Source: Eonycteris spelaea
Lineage: Eukaryota; Chordata; Mammalia; Chiroptera; Pteropodidae
Length of the DNA stretch: 64,000 bases
Assembly: GCA_003508835.1 (NCBI GenBank)
Contig: PUFA01000167.1
Coordinates: 930,001-994,000, forward strand
Direction: 5' to 3'
Part shown: piece by piece, positions 36,501 through 47,049 of the stretch
How the letters are laid out: every line of letters begins with the position of its first letter
Position numbering within the stretch: position 1 is the stretch's first letter
Program-made: the position numbers and the translations under genes
Notes under the pieces: generated by a model
The model's input: only the letters and a program-made list of their open reading frames with translations
What the model was told of the DNA's origin: nothing
Database searches by the model: none

Positions 36501-36524
36501 GTTTTATAGAACTACCTGCCTCTT

Positions 36525-36640
36525 CCTTTGAGGCCCCAGGTTCTGGTCTTTGCTCTGTCGGTAACTAGCTGTGCCACCTTGGGCAAGTCACTGAAGCATT
36601 CTGGACTGCAACTTCCTCACCTAAGCAAGGAAAGAAATTC
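36525..36640 (+). repeat. MIR SINE fragment, plus strand
   Basis: 'gtaactagctgtgccacctt' and 'gggcaagtcactgaagcatt' match the MIR core. Confidence 0.75.
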
Positions 36641-36644
36641 ACAT

Positions 36645-36722
36645 ATTGCCCTTCTATATGCCAGGCACAGAGTATATATATCTTTTAATAAAATTCTCAG
36701 TGACAACCTACAATGTAAGCAG
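36645..36722 (-). repeat. MIR SINE fragment, minus strand
   Basis: 'ttctatatgccaggcacaga' followed by 'tctcagtgacaacctacaat' is the reverse complement of the MIR 3' part, lying directly after a plus-strand MIR. Confidence 0.6.
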
Positions 36723-37399
36723 TTGTATGTTGGTAAATGCTTAATATCTGGGGAGAAATTAGTTCAAGATGTTCATGTGGATGTCTTATATTGCATAATG
36801 GGACATCAAGCCCCAGAATGACATACACCAGTTTTATCTGCTGCCTCTGGGGACCAATGTATACCCTGATTACTTCTTTCCAATGAAGGATGTGATTTGG
36901 CATGAGATACTATTCCAGGAACCTACTTTCCCCATAACCCTGTTATTTAATTAATAGAATTTTTTGCTTAATGTATGTTATAAAATATATTCAGTAAATG
37001 TGGTTGGCATTAAACTAGTGGTTTCTGTTTCTGGGCTGCCTATTCCTTCACCCTAGGACATATGGGTGGAGTGAAGGAAGGAGCGGGTTTCTGGGGAGAT
37101 AAGGGCGGGGGTGGGGGAAGAGATGCAGCAGAAGGGAGGAACCAAATTCAAATTTGAATAGTGATGTAGAGTGCACCAGAATTGAAGGAGAGGGTCAGGG
37201 TTAGCCATGCCCATGAAGATGTGGGTGGGGGAATGGAGGGTTATGATTAGCATGCTGGACGAGGGGAGCCCTGATTTCCATGGTACAAATATTCCCATGA
37301 TAGCCAACTTCAAGCTACCGACCTGATGTTTAAATAGGGAGTTGGGAAGAGATGTACACACTTGGCTTGCAACAGCCAGTGCCAATGTGAGCCTCTTTT
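36723..37399. other. Unassigned sequence, G-rich in its second half
   Basis: A G-rich plus strand (about 37050-37240) produces a 142-codon minus-strand open frame (37053-37481). Its composition explains the frame and no domain is seen. Confidence 0.45.
37093..37117 (+). other. Guanine-quadruplex motif
   Basis: G-runs of 4, 3, 5 and 5 separated by loops of 6, 1 and 1 bases meet the quadruplex rule. More G-runs follow at about 37203-37240. Confidence 0.75.
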
Positions 37400-37465
37400 T
37401 TTTAAGAGCAAAAGAAACTGAGCTTAAGAGATTAAAGGACTTGACTGAGAACATACAAGAACAAA
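37400..37465 (-). repeat. MIR SINE fragment, minus strand
   Basis: 'gaaactgagcttaagagatt' and 'aaaggacttgactgagaaca' are MIR core in reverse complement. Confidence 0.55.
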
Positions 37466-37509
37466 TATACCCCTGGTACACTAAACAAGGGAATTTTCAG
37501 ATTACATTT

Positions 37510-37745
37510 AGTATAAATTCAGTCATATAAAAAAGTACATCTGTGTATAAATTAATTGTATGTAAATGATAGAAAAAAGTCCACATAGCTCTGTACCAAA
37601 CTATGCATGCTTATTGGTTTGGGAGAAGGGAATAAAATATGAATGAAGATGATAAAGAATTTTATTTTTTATTCTCTATATTTCTGTATTGTTTTAGTTT
37701 TTATTAACTGTGAGCCTGTAATTATGTATTCCTAGTACAATTTAA
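37510..37745 (+). mobile_element. L1 3' UTR end, plus strand (L1ME-like)
   Basis: 'gataaagaattttatttttt', 'tctgtattgttttagttttt' and 'actgtgagcctgtaattatg' match the 3' terminal part of old L1M elements. Confidence 0.7.
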
Positions 37746-38194
37746 AATATTTTTTGAAGAGATTTAGGCATAGGTTTAGATATTTAATTATTTAGCCTTA
37801 ATATATATATGATTAAAATTTTTCAGTAGTGGACTTCAGAGGGATCTGGCAGGCATTGGAAAGAGAGAGGAAGATTGAGAGAGAGAGAGAGAAAAAGACT
37901 GTATATTGATGTAGTATCTCCTTTGCCAGGTCCCTTAGCAATTCTCTTTTCAAATAATTTCTCTCCAGTGGCTAAACTTGAAGTATTGAACATAAACTGT
38001 CTAATATTCTCTGGTTAATTGGAAATGCCAGGAGCTTTTGAGTAGACTAATATTAAAATGAACCTTGAATCCCACATATAAGCCAGGGCTCAGGTCTTAG
38101 TTTGTCAATACTTACTGAACCACTTAGCTCAATTGGTTAAATCTGGGGTCAGCACAAAGTAAGCGTCAAATTGTTAACCTCTTACTCTCCAGGG
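37746..38194. other. Unassigned sequence with GA-rich tract
   Basis: A (GA)n purine run covers about 37862-37896. No gene or named repeat otherwise. Confidence 0.5.
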
Positions 38195-38230
38195 GTGTGT
38201 GTGTGCGTGTGCGCGCGCACACACACGCAT
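38195..38230. repeat. 36-base alternating purine-pyrimidine palindrome
   Basis: Strictly alternating purine and pyrimidine over 36 bases: TG repeats, a central GCGCGCGC (38211-38218), then CA repeats. The two halves are inverted copies: the innermost 8 pairs are perfect and 13 of 16 pairs match. Such DNA is prone to form Z-DNA and can extrude a cruciform. Confidence 0.9.
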
Positions 38231-38524
38231 GGTTGGTGGGGGTGTTTTTGGTGACTTGAGCTAAGTAAGGAAAAACAGAGAGTTTTCCCACCAAGAGAGT
38301 TTTCTCACATTCCAGTAAGTAATGATTAAATTGACTCGACAAATTCTTCTGAGGGTGAGAGTCATCAATACTTTAGCATAAATTCATTTAGCTAGGCAAT
38401 TGTCTTACTTTCTTCCTTACAACAAAAACTTAAAGAATAGAAACATTAATTAGAGAGGAGGGAAAAATTTTTTTGTAGTATTGGGCCCGCAAATTTGGGT
38501 AGGAGGGCAGATCTCTAGTGATTT
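38231..38524. other. Unassigned sequence
   Basis: No gene or named repeat seen. Confidence 0.4.
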
Positions 38525-38745
38525 GGTAGGAAAGGCAGCCTGGAGGTGAATTGGGGTTTTGTCATTTGCTGCTTTTGCTTCCTAATGTAAATTTCTACAC
38601 CTCTCAGATGTAGATGCCAAATTTCCTCTGCCATTAAATAGGGATTGTATAAATTGCAAGATTATTGTAAAGACATATAAAGCACCTGGCATAGACCCTG
38701 ATACATAGTACCTGTGCAATAAATAGTAGTTATAATTCAGACAGC
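38525..38745 (+). repeat. MIR SINE, plus strand
   Basis: 'ttattgtaaagacatataaa', 'gcacctggcatagaccctga' and 'gtgcaataaatagtagttat' match the MIR 3' half. The 5' half is diverged. Confidence 0.75.
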
Positions 38746-39624
38746 AAGAAACAGTAGCCAAAAAGACTTGAGGGGAATACTCTGAATATACATGTAAATA
38801 AGCTTCAACTCCATAACTAGGTTTTAATTTAAGCACCTACCCTGCTTAGATTATCACTCAGATACCAAAGTTGGAGCCAGCTACTTCCTGAAAATGGGGT
38901 ACTTAGTAATAGGCATAACGAGAACTGAGAGGTACAGAAAGGCATGTGGAAAGAAGACAAAGGAAAACTCTATTCTCACGTGACAAAGGGGCCCTGCATT
39001 ATCTGTTTCTCAAATATATGGAGATAGAGCATGGGTGGTGACTCCTTACCCTACCCTTTTAACTCAGAAAAAAAAAAAAATCCAGTGGGCAGCCCAGGAA
39101 AGTTAGACCCCAATGCAATCTTTCTAGTGCAAGAACGTGGCATGTTAATAATGTCTAATGTACCTCACCCATAAATAACAATGATGGTACTGATAACGAA
39201 TTAAATGAGGGTGGCCAGTCCTCCTCTCTAGCTCTCAATTCAAATAGAAGGCATTTGCACTGAAAAGAATGGAATGTGTGAAAGGCAGAGCCAACAGATA
39301 GCAGAGAGAGAGAGATTAGTTTCTGTCATTCAGTCATCGCTGACACCGGGGCATTTCTGAGATTTTTGTGATGGTCAAGGAGAACGTCTTAGAGGAGAAA
39401 ATGAATCTTTTGGAAAGATGTGAGGTTGTTTAATCCGGAAGACAGAGGAGGGTTTGAAGGAGGAGAATAAGACCGGAGCGATGGGAGAGAAAGATTACTC
39501 GGAGAGGATTTCGAACTGAATGAAGCAAAGAGAGGAAGGAAAATGAGTTTGCAATAGTTGAGGTACAGCTGATGAAGCGCAAATGATGATGGTGATGACA
39601 ATGGCTTCAAAGATTATAAAGGAT
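38746..39624. other. Unassigned, purine-rich in part
   Basis: 39300-39560 is purine-rich on the plus strand and gives a 73-codon pyrimidine-coded minus frame. No gene recognised. Confidence 0.4.
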
Positions 39625-39756
39625 ATAGCATTAAACTAAGCTTACAGTTTACAAATTACTTTCGCATGCATCCTTTCACTTATTCTCCCATAGGGCCCCC
39701 GGGGGGAGTAAGCTTACATTTACTTAACATTACTTTGCATGCATCCTTTTCACTTC
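39625..39756 (-). repeat. Duplicated MIR-like segment
   Basis: Two similar segments, 39638-39682 and 39710-39756, share 'aagcttaca', then 'attacttt', then 'gcatgcatcctttcact' or 'gcatgcatccttttcact'. Each resembles the reverse complement of the MIR 3' part. A C5G5 palindrome lies between them at 39696-39705. Confidence 0.55.
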
Positions 39757-41274
39757 ATTTTTAAAAACTGCCACTATCAGAACTGGCATGGGTGTGGGGC
39801 TTGAAGGTTAGGGATGGAATATCAGATATAAGGTTCGAAACCATTTCGGATTCACATCTTTAAAGGTGCTCTTCTGGGTCTGAGGAAACAAAAATTTTGC
39901 TATTAAAAAGAACGGTTAGCTATATTGTTTTTCTGGGATCGTGTATTAGCCGTTACAAAAAGCGCCCTTAGTACCAGTCAGATAGCAGCTCCACATTCCA
40001 GGTAGCAAGAATGAGAATCCAACCCACGCAGCAGTGGTCATCGAACCTAGGCAGACTGTCTCTGCGCACCAGCCATTTTTTTCTCCCTCTACCAAACATT
40101 ATTATAAAAATCTAAAATCAAAAATCTAAATTAAAATAGTTGCTGGAAAGGCAGTCATAAAAATACTCAAATAAAACGGCAAGGACAACTGCTAGCAAAA
40201 GCATTGTACACTCGACAAATTACATTTAACTCCACATTAATTCTCTGAAGAAACTTAACACAATTTCTCCCATTCTAACTCAAAAATTAATTTCTGTGTA
40301 TCGTCCTTGAGATTTGGATTGGGAATGAAAAGGAGAAAACTGTGAAGATTTTATATGAATTAATCAGCCAGGAGTTCAGACAGTGGGGACTGAAGATTAA
40401 ACTTTATAGTTTAGAAACCCAAGGACGACACTTTTTCTTGAGAGTGTACCTCACATCAAATAAATCTCTGCTGATATATGTCTCATTTACAACTTTCAAG
40501 TGAGGAGGTGATCTTTATGATATCCCAATAAGAAGGTATAAAGAGATTAAACAATTTATAGAAAATCAAGAATGGGTCAAAATTAGAAAAATGTGGCCTC
40601 AGTCTCGGGATTATCTGCATTCTAAATGCAAAGATAATTTTGTCCCTCTGTCCATTCATGTTATAGCCTATGGCGGATCAGACATTTCAGCCTTAAAAAC
40701 TCAGAGTCAGAATGTTGTTATTATCCATGCTTTTCAGTATTCGGGAAGAAATTATGAAGGCCATAGTCACTGCTGTATTTCAGGAGTGATGGTGCTTTCA
40801 CAGACTTGTGACCATCTCTGTCCACTACTGAGTGCCCGTTGAAGATGTTAGCCACTGCTTGAAAGAATTCAATCTGCAAAATAAGGTGTAAGTACATGGC
40901 TTGCATGTAGTTTCATCTGCCCTGGTCTTCCTCAGGCCCAGTCAGAAGTACTCTACGAGACTAAGATATGGGTTAGCCTACATGTATCACTGTGCTGCAA
41001 AAAGCTTACTTTGCAAGAGTTGCTTATCTCAGATGTCGTAGAGTATCTCAGACTTTTCCAGAGAAAAATATAAAAAGAAATGTGTGAGCGAATGAACGTA
41101 TAGGCTCTGCCGGTGTTCATTGCTTCCAAGCACCAGTCGACGTATGAAACGGTCTTGAATACCACATGTTATGATTAGGGGTTGGATTCCATATCCCATG
41201 GTGAGCAAACTTTTAATTTCTGATCTATATAATCGAGTTGGTGGATTTAGTGTAAAAGGAATGCCAGGGGTAAT
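39757..41274. other. Unassigned non-coding sequence
   Basis: Frames of 83 codons (plus, 40591-40842) and 106 codons (minus, 41029-41349) lack recognised domains. 39990-40060 is faintly MIR-like. Confidence 0.4.
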
Positions 41275-41345
41275 TTCACTCTGTTCTAGACTTAAGATCC
41301 TTGAGGACATGGTGATTTTTTTCCCTGCACATCTATCTAAGACTC
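41275..41345 (+). repeat. Possible L2 remnant, plus strand
   Basis: 'agatccttgaggacatggtg' resembles the L2 3' motif 'ctccttgagggcaggg'. Weak. Confidence 0.35.
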
Positions 41346-41389
41346 TCATATTACTTGATCTGTGGTAGATTTTTTTTTTTTAATGTATT

Positions 41390-41500
41390 CACTCAGCAAT
41401 TATTAGATACCTCCTCTGTGGGGGAAAAAAAAGTCTAAGATGTAGTCTTGGCCAAAGACTTTACAATAGAACTGAGTTTATAAGAAATCAATAAAACATG
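41390..41500 (-). repeat. L2 LINE 3' end, minus strand
   Basis: 'cagcaattattagatacctc' and 'tgtagtcttggccaaagact' resemble the reverse complement of the L2 3' end. Confidence 0.45.
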
Positions 41501-41689
41501 TGCAAATATATATTATATAAGGACACTATATGTCTGAGTGTTAAGAGAGGATCAGCATGGCTGTAGAACTGGAAATCTGAAAGAGAAGTCGCTTTCTCCA
41601 CTTTTCAGAGCTTTCCAAATATTCTGTTTCTTCCTTTTCCCTATAAGTGAAAAATCCCAAATAAAACAGAATCTGCTCACTTCTGGGAA

Positions 41690-42184
41690 TATGGAGTAGA
41701 CATGCTTTCCCCTATTCCTCCCACTAAATACACTTAAAATCTCTGAACAGTGTATACAAAACAGACATAAGGAGACTCTGAAAGGCAAAGGGAAGAATAG
41801 GAACTGAATAGGGACATCAGGATTTGAGGACCATGTGGCAGTGAGTGCCCTGGGTTTCTTTTTGCTCATTTTCCCAGGCTTGGAACTGAAGAAGCCAAGA
41901 ACCCAGAAACACCCATGAGCACAGATGAAAAAAGCTCTAATGAGAGTCTGCGCTCTAGTTGAGCCAAAGGACAAGGAAAGGGGCAGCCAGGAAAGACAAA
42001 ACTCTTAGACAATACTGCTCTACTCTAGCCAAACACCACCCATACCCACAGCAACAAAAGCTAAACGGGACCTGAGACTTCCACCCTCACCAGGCTGTAA
42101 AGAGGTACCCCAGGACCCTTGCTAGGTGGAGTCTGAGAAGGCAATGTAGGACCAAGACGACCTTTCTGCACGGGCTGGTAATGA
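41690..42184 (+). mobile_element. Possible L1 5'-region fragment
   Basis: 'acacttaaaatctctgaaca' and 'aaaacagacataaggagact' recall the 5' regions of old L1M elements. The segment abuts an L1 3' end in the same orientation. The 140-codon minus frame 41552-41974 overlaps it and is not credible as a gene. Confidence 0.35.
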
Positions 42185-42335
42185 GACTTCATTGTAATAG
42201 TGGACTATTGTTTTGCAAGATGTTCCCTGGCACCCTAGGTAAAAGATACACAGGATCTCTCTGAGTTATTTCTTACCACCTCATATGAAGCTACAATTAT
42301 CTCAAAATAAAATGTTTAATTAAAAAATTAAATGA
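42185..42335 (+). mobile_element. L1 3' UTR end, plus strand
   Basis: 'gtggactattgttttgcaag', 'gatctctctgagttatttct' and 'aattatctcaaaataaaatg' are typical of L1MC/L1ME 3' ends, followed by an A-rich tail. Confidence 0.75.
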
Positions 42336-42425
42336 ACTGAGGGATTTTTGATACTTGGGATGCCTTCATTGGGAGAGAAAATTTCATTCTGAGGATAATC
42401 CAAAATAATATAAAAGTTAGGTGTG

Positions 42426-42857
42426 TGTTTTAGTTTCCTGCCGCCACTGTAACAAATTACCACAAACTTGGTAACTCAAAGCAGCATAAGCTTATTCTCT
42501 GACAGTTTTGGAGGCCAGAAGTCTAAAACCAGAATCACCGGGTGGAAATCAAGGTATTGGCAGTTTCTGGCAGCTGCTGCGTTCCTTGGCTTATGGCCCC
42601 ATCACTCCAATTTTCAATCATTTCTACTTCATCTTCACATTACCTTCTCTTTTGTGTGTATATTAATTCCCTTCCTCCCTCCCTCCCCCACAGCCTCTCT
42701 CCCATAAAGACACTTTGTGTAATACTATTTAGGGCCCACCTGGTAATCCTAGGATGGTCTTTTCTTCTCAAATTTCTTAACTTAATCACACTCGCAAGAT
42801 CCTTTTTACATGTAAGGTTACATTTAAAGGTCTAGAAATTAGGACTTGATACCTTAT
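42426..42857 (+). mobile_element. MLT1-type (ERVL-MaLR) solo LTR
   Basis: Begins 'tgttttagtttcctgccgcc', continues 'gtaacaaattaccacaaact' and 'tttggaggccagaagtctaa', and ends 'taggacttgatacc'. MLT1C/D-like. The 97- and 79-codon frames inside are incidental. A pyrimidine-rich CCCT tract sits at 42670-42690. Confidence 0.8.
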
Positions 42858-43009
42858 TATCAAAATAAAGTATTATTCTGCTCCACACAGCGTGCTAAGC
42901 AACCCATTGTGTGAATGTGGTATATTTAACAAATCTACAATTTACAGAACAATCAGGGCATTTTGTTTTTCTTTACTACAAACATTAACAAGGGTATTTT
43001 TGCACTAAC

Positions 43010-43465
43010 AAATATATGTTTGAGCATTTACTCTGTGTCAGCTTTTCTTCTAGGCACTGAGAATAAAGTGGTGAAGAAAACAGGCAAAAATCCCTCTCTT
43101 GCGGTGTTTAAAATATTCTAGCGGTGGAGGATGAACATGGCCAATGAATGAATGAGTTAAACTGTATAGAATGTTAGTTGATGGTAAATGCCATAGAGAA
43201 AAAACCAGGAAGGAGGTTAGGAAGTATTAAGGAGCTCTGTGTTGCATTTTTAAGTATGATAACCAGGGAAGATCTTGCTGAGCAGGTATAACTAATTACT
43301 GACATTTGAGCAAAGACCTGAATGGGACAGAGGTGACAGCAAGCAAACCCTGTTTATTTATCTTGAATTGCAGTGTGGCCAGTGCAAGAACAAGTACAAA
43401 GGCCTGAAGAACAGCAAGGAGTCAGGGTGGCTGGAGTAGAGTGAGGGAGATGTTAGTAGGGGCTG
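43010..43465 (-). repeat. L2 LINE 3' part, minus strand
   Basis: From 'tgtttgagcatttactctgt' through 'acatttgagcaaagacctga' to 'gaacagcaaggagtcagggt' it is the reverse complement of about 450 bp of L2 ORF2 end and 3' UTR. One of the better-preserved L2 copies here. Confidence 0.8.
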
Positions 43466-43904
43466 AGATGTATCTCCTAGAACCCTTATCTACTTATGTT
43501 TAAATGGGATTAAAACAAGAATTATTAATTTGTGAATGTTCCTGTCTTTACTTCCCCGGATAGTTTCAGTCTCCCCCAGTCCCTGCCCTTAGGGAAGACA
43601 CATTCTTGGTCTTCTTGGTCCAAGGGAGAGAGGAGAGTTGTCTGGGGCTAGGGCGAGAGGAATACTTCAGGGCAGAGTCTTTGGAGAGATCATCTTCAAA
43701 ATACAGGGGCGATGAATTAGAGGAGAGGATGAAAAGGGATCTAATATATAATTTTAAGTCCATCCTTTCCATGGTGTCTGACACAAACAAGATACAGGCG
43801 TGAGTTATTTTGAAATTACTTTGAACTGTGAATTTACTTTGAACTACATGAACTATATATTCTAGGACACCATTTGGGGACTGAGCTTCATGGGTCATGG
43901 CCTT
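43466..43904. other. Unassigned non-coding sequence
   Basis: Overlapping frames of 110 codons (minus) and 65 codons (plus) at 43566-43898. No domain recognised. Confidence 0.4.
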
Positions 43905-44101
43905 TCTTCAAGATAAATTCCTACAAGTAAAATTGCTGGGCCACAAGGAACACTTTAAATTTTGATGCACAATATCAGATTCCTCCCAGAAAGGTTATGT
44001 CATTTTACACCCCCCAATGACTTGTTCTGTGCAAGCCTACCACACTGAGTATTAGCACTCTTAATCTTTGTCAATATGGTATGGGAAGAATGATTTCCCA
44101 A
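43905..44101 (-). mobile_element. L1 fragment, minus strand, left of RPS24 pseudogene
   Basis: 'ataaattcctacaagtaaaa', 'ttgctgggccacaaggaaca' and 'gagtattagcactcttaatc' are the reverse complement of L1/HAL1-like ORF2 3' sequence. It continues at 44670-44885 beyond the inserted pseudogene. Confidence 0.75.
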
Positions 44102-44115
44102 TAATATTTGGAAAA

Positions 44116-44656
44116 CTTTTCCTCTCTGGCTGCTTGAGGGTCAGCCACCATTATGAACTACACAGTAACTATCTGGACCAAGAAGTTCATGACCAATAGA
44201 CTCCTTCGATGGAAATAAATGGTCATCAATGTCCATCATCCTGGCCAGGCAAGAGTGCCTAGGGCAGAAATTCAGGAAAAACTAGCCAAAGTGTACAAGA
44301 CCACACCAAATGTCATCTTTGTATTTGGATTCAGAGCCCTCTTGGTGATGGCTAGATAACTGGCTTTGGATGACTTATGATTCCTTGGATTAGGCAAAGA
44401 AAAATGAACCCAAACATAGGCTTGCAAGACATGGCCTATATGAAAAGAAAAAGACCTTAAGAAAACAGTACAAGGAACAGCAGAACAGCATGAAGAAAGT
44501 TAGGGGAACTGCAAAGGCCCACGTGGGTGCTAGCAGAAGTGAAGTGGAGCTTGGACGACAGAAGGAACAAAGAATCTTCTGTGACTTTGTCTGCACTGAT
44601 TGAGCAAATTTTTCATGAGAGGATTAATAACCTAAGAACTTTTATGTAAAAAAAAA
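44116..44656 (+). pseudogene. RPS24: Processed pseudogene of ribosomal protein S24
   Basis: An intronless copy of RPS24 mRNA, the 40S ribosomal subunit protein eS24. It starts at the 5' terminal oligopyrimidine (cttttcctc), reaches the start codon at 44153 in 'caccattatgaac', and ends in an A-rich tail at about 44648-44656. The translation begins MNYTVTIWTKKFMTNRLL and later has [18 protein letters not shown], close to RPS24. It is dead: an in-frame TAA at codon 22 (44216-44218), two single-base deletions after the FGFRA region, and further stops. Imperfect direct repeats, 44103-44115 (aatatttggaaaa) and 44658-44669 (agtatttgaaaa), flank it, as expected for L1-mediated retrotransposition. It sits inside an older antisense L1. 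Confidence 0.93.
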
Positions 44657-44669
44657 TAGTATTTGAAAA

Positions 44670-44885
44670 GTGTGCATCTTGGAAATGTGAGGACAATGTC
44701 TTTTCCTGTATTTCTTGGACATTTGTATTTCCTCTTTGACAAATTGTCTGTTCATGTCTTTCGCCCTATTTTCCATTGAAATATGCATCTTTTTAAATCG
44801 AATTTGTTAGAACCATTTGCTTTTGGGAGATATTTTGCTTTTGCCTATAAAATGCTGCAAGTTGGTTTACCATTGTATTGTCAGG
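44670..44885 (-). mobile_element. L1 fragment, minus strand, right of RPS24 pseudogene
   Basis: 'ggacatttgtatttcctctt', 'aaattgtctgttcatgtctt' and 'tcgccctattttccattgaa' continue the antisense L1 of 43905-44101. Together they show that the pseudogene landed within it. Confidence 0.8.
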
Positions 44886-46164
44886 AGTTCTTGGGTGCGT
44901 ACAATAGATAATGACTGGCTCGTCCCTATAGAAAATGAATATTTTGAAAGGCTATTTGGGATATCACCACATTATTGGAAAAGCTAGAGAACTGGACTCT
45001 GAAAATAGAATAGCACCAAGGAGGTGGGGCAGACAGCAGCTCCGACAGCACAGAGATGTCCTTGACCCTGAGACATGTGTGGTTCTGCTCTGGACCAGAA
45101 GCTAATTATCTTAGGTGGTGGCCCTCTCACCTTTTAGGTTGGGAATTTGTTGCCTCTCAAAATGTTTAACATTCTGCCTTTCAAACAGGGGAATTTTTTT
45201 TTGACCTGTTCATCAAATATGTGCTCTTATGACTAAGGAGTCCCCTAATTCTCCTGCTGTTTTAGGTATATTTTATCACTCAGTTTCAATTGACCCAGCA
45301 AAACATCATGGGATACTTGACATTTTGATATCTTAGGCATTACATTGAAAAGCATTTTCATACAGTAAGCTCTCCTTTCTTACTCAGGTATATGTCACAG
45401 TCTTAAAGACACCTTGAATATTTTTTACTGTTCTCTGGGGAGCTTAGTCATCTTTGTCCTTCTTATTTACATGGTTAGAAACCAGTCTACACAGCCGAAC
45501 AGACCAGTAACCCTAACACGTGCTAGTCCAGAGGAGCTGGGTGATCCTCTGCTCCTTCAGTGTATCTTAAGAAAGCTAAAATGCTGGCTCCCTGTAATTG
45601 CCCTCTTCAGACTCAGCTGTGGAAAAAGGGGGATGAGTTAGTCGGTGTGAAAATGATGTGGCCACACTCTTCCACAGCCAGGGCACTCCTTGAAGAGAGA
45701 AGCCCCAGCAAGCTGCCACCAGAAATGGAGCTTGGGCCACCGTAGTCAGAGCTATGTCTGGAGTTGCTGGGGTCCTAGGGTGGCACATCCAATGTAGGTG
45801 AGCAAGAGGCTTGGAGACCAAAGTCCCGTGGGTGATAGAGGGAAACTTGTCAGAAAGGTAGCATCTGGAATGTTTGGAGACAGGCATTAGGCAGCTTCCC
45901 AAACAGAGACCCAGGGCAGAGAGGCCTGTAATTGGGTGGAAGGATCAGGGTGACTGGCCTAGGGCTGAGGGTCAGGGGGCCAGGCCCTGGGAGTCTGTAG
46001 TGAGGACTTAAGGCTCCGGGCACTTCATCACCAAAGCACTCAGGCAGATAGAACAAGTTGGAGACTTGATCTTTAGAATGGGAGAAGAAGCTAGGGGCTG
46101 AGACAGAGGAATAAAGGAGAGGCTTATTTTGGTGGTGGGAGGGGGAGAGAAGGGGAAAGAGAGT
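44886..46164. other. Unassigned, relatively GC-rich non-coding sequence
   Basis: Frames of 61-117 codons occur on both strands at 45414-46203. None has a domain I recognise. 45700-46020 could be a degraded LTR, but no family could be named. Confidence 0.4.
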
Positions 46165-46408
46165 TAAGTACATGGCCTGTATAGCCAGCCTGCTTGGGTT
46201 CAAATCTTTGTTCTGTCACTCATTACCTGTACGACTTTGGTCAATTTACTTAGACTCTCTGTGCCTCAGTTTTCTCATCTGCAAACTGAGACTTAATAAC
46301 AGTGCCTTCCTCATAGGATTTTTGTGAGAAATAAATATATCAATATATGTAAAGTGCTTAGAACAGAGGTAGCACAGAATAGGTGTTAAAAAATGTTAGT
46401 TATTATCA
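46165..46408 (+). repeat. MIR SINE, plus strand, near full length
   Basis: 'gcttgggttcaaatctttgt', 'tgtgcctcagttttctcatc' and 'tgtaaagtgcttagaacaga' follow MIR end to end. Confidence 0.9.
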
Positions 46409-46991
46409 GAACTGACACAAAGAATCAAAGCAGAAGAAGCTACAGAATAGTCCTTATGTGGAATCACCAAAATTATTCTTATTTTCAAGTCCCCTCTGAG
46501 TGAGGATAAGGCTGGTCACAGGTTTGGGGAGAGGTTCCAGACAGAGGTCACAGGTTGGCAAAGAGCGGCAGAAGAAAGGAACCAGGCAAACTCTTGCAAT
46601 CGTAATTGGGAAAGTGGCATTTCTTTTTTGACGAACTGACACACGATCATTGTGCCCTATGGCCTATCCAGAATCTTTGGGCTCCCTGAGGCCCGTGCTA
46701 AAGGTATGAGTAGTAAGAGAGAAGAGTCTGCAAGGCCCTCTGCTATCCTGAGGACTCTGCCAGAGGCTGGCTCTTCTAACCTCCAAAGTAGATGGAGACT
46801 CTGAGAGAGGTCATCTGCCTTTGGCCTCATGCTGGCCTTCTTCATGGGCCTGCACATTCCCAAAGTGAAAATAGAGTTTGAGGCATTTAAGTACATAATA
46901 CAGATTCTGTTTCATAAGTCACATCTTCATGGATCCCTCCATGTATGTGCAGAAAAAAATAGGGCTTTAAAAAAGAGTTATTTATTATGAT
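46409..46991. other. Unassigned non-coding sequence
   Basis: Minus-strand frames of 62 and 79 codons without recognised product. No named repeat. Confidence 0.4.
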
Positions 46992-47029
46992 AACAACAAC
47001 AACAACAACAACAACAATAATAACAACTA
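46992..47029. repeat. (CAA)n microsatellite
   Basis: About nine CAA units, then AATAATAACAAC variants. Confidence 0.9.
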
Positions 47030-47049
47030 CCATTGTCAGAGAGTTGAAT

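Noticed and set aside
37053..37481. 142-codon minus-strand open frame
   Set aside because: A G-rich plus strand removes stop codons on the minus strand. The frame also crosses a MIR fragment.
38195..38230. CRISPR-like or phage-like palindrome
   Set aside because: It is a single simple alternating tract in a mammalian genome, with no repeat-spacer structure.
41552..41974. 140-codon minus-strand open frame
   Set aside because: It overlaps a possible L1 5' fragment and has no recognisable domain.
44390..44596. 68-codon minus-strand open frame
   Set aside because: It is the antisense of the RPS24 pseudogene.
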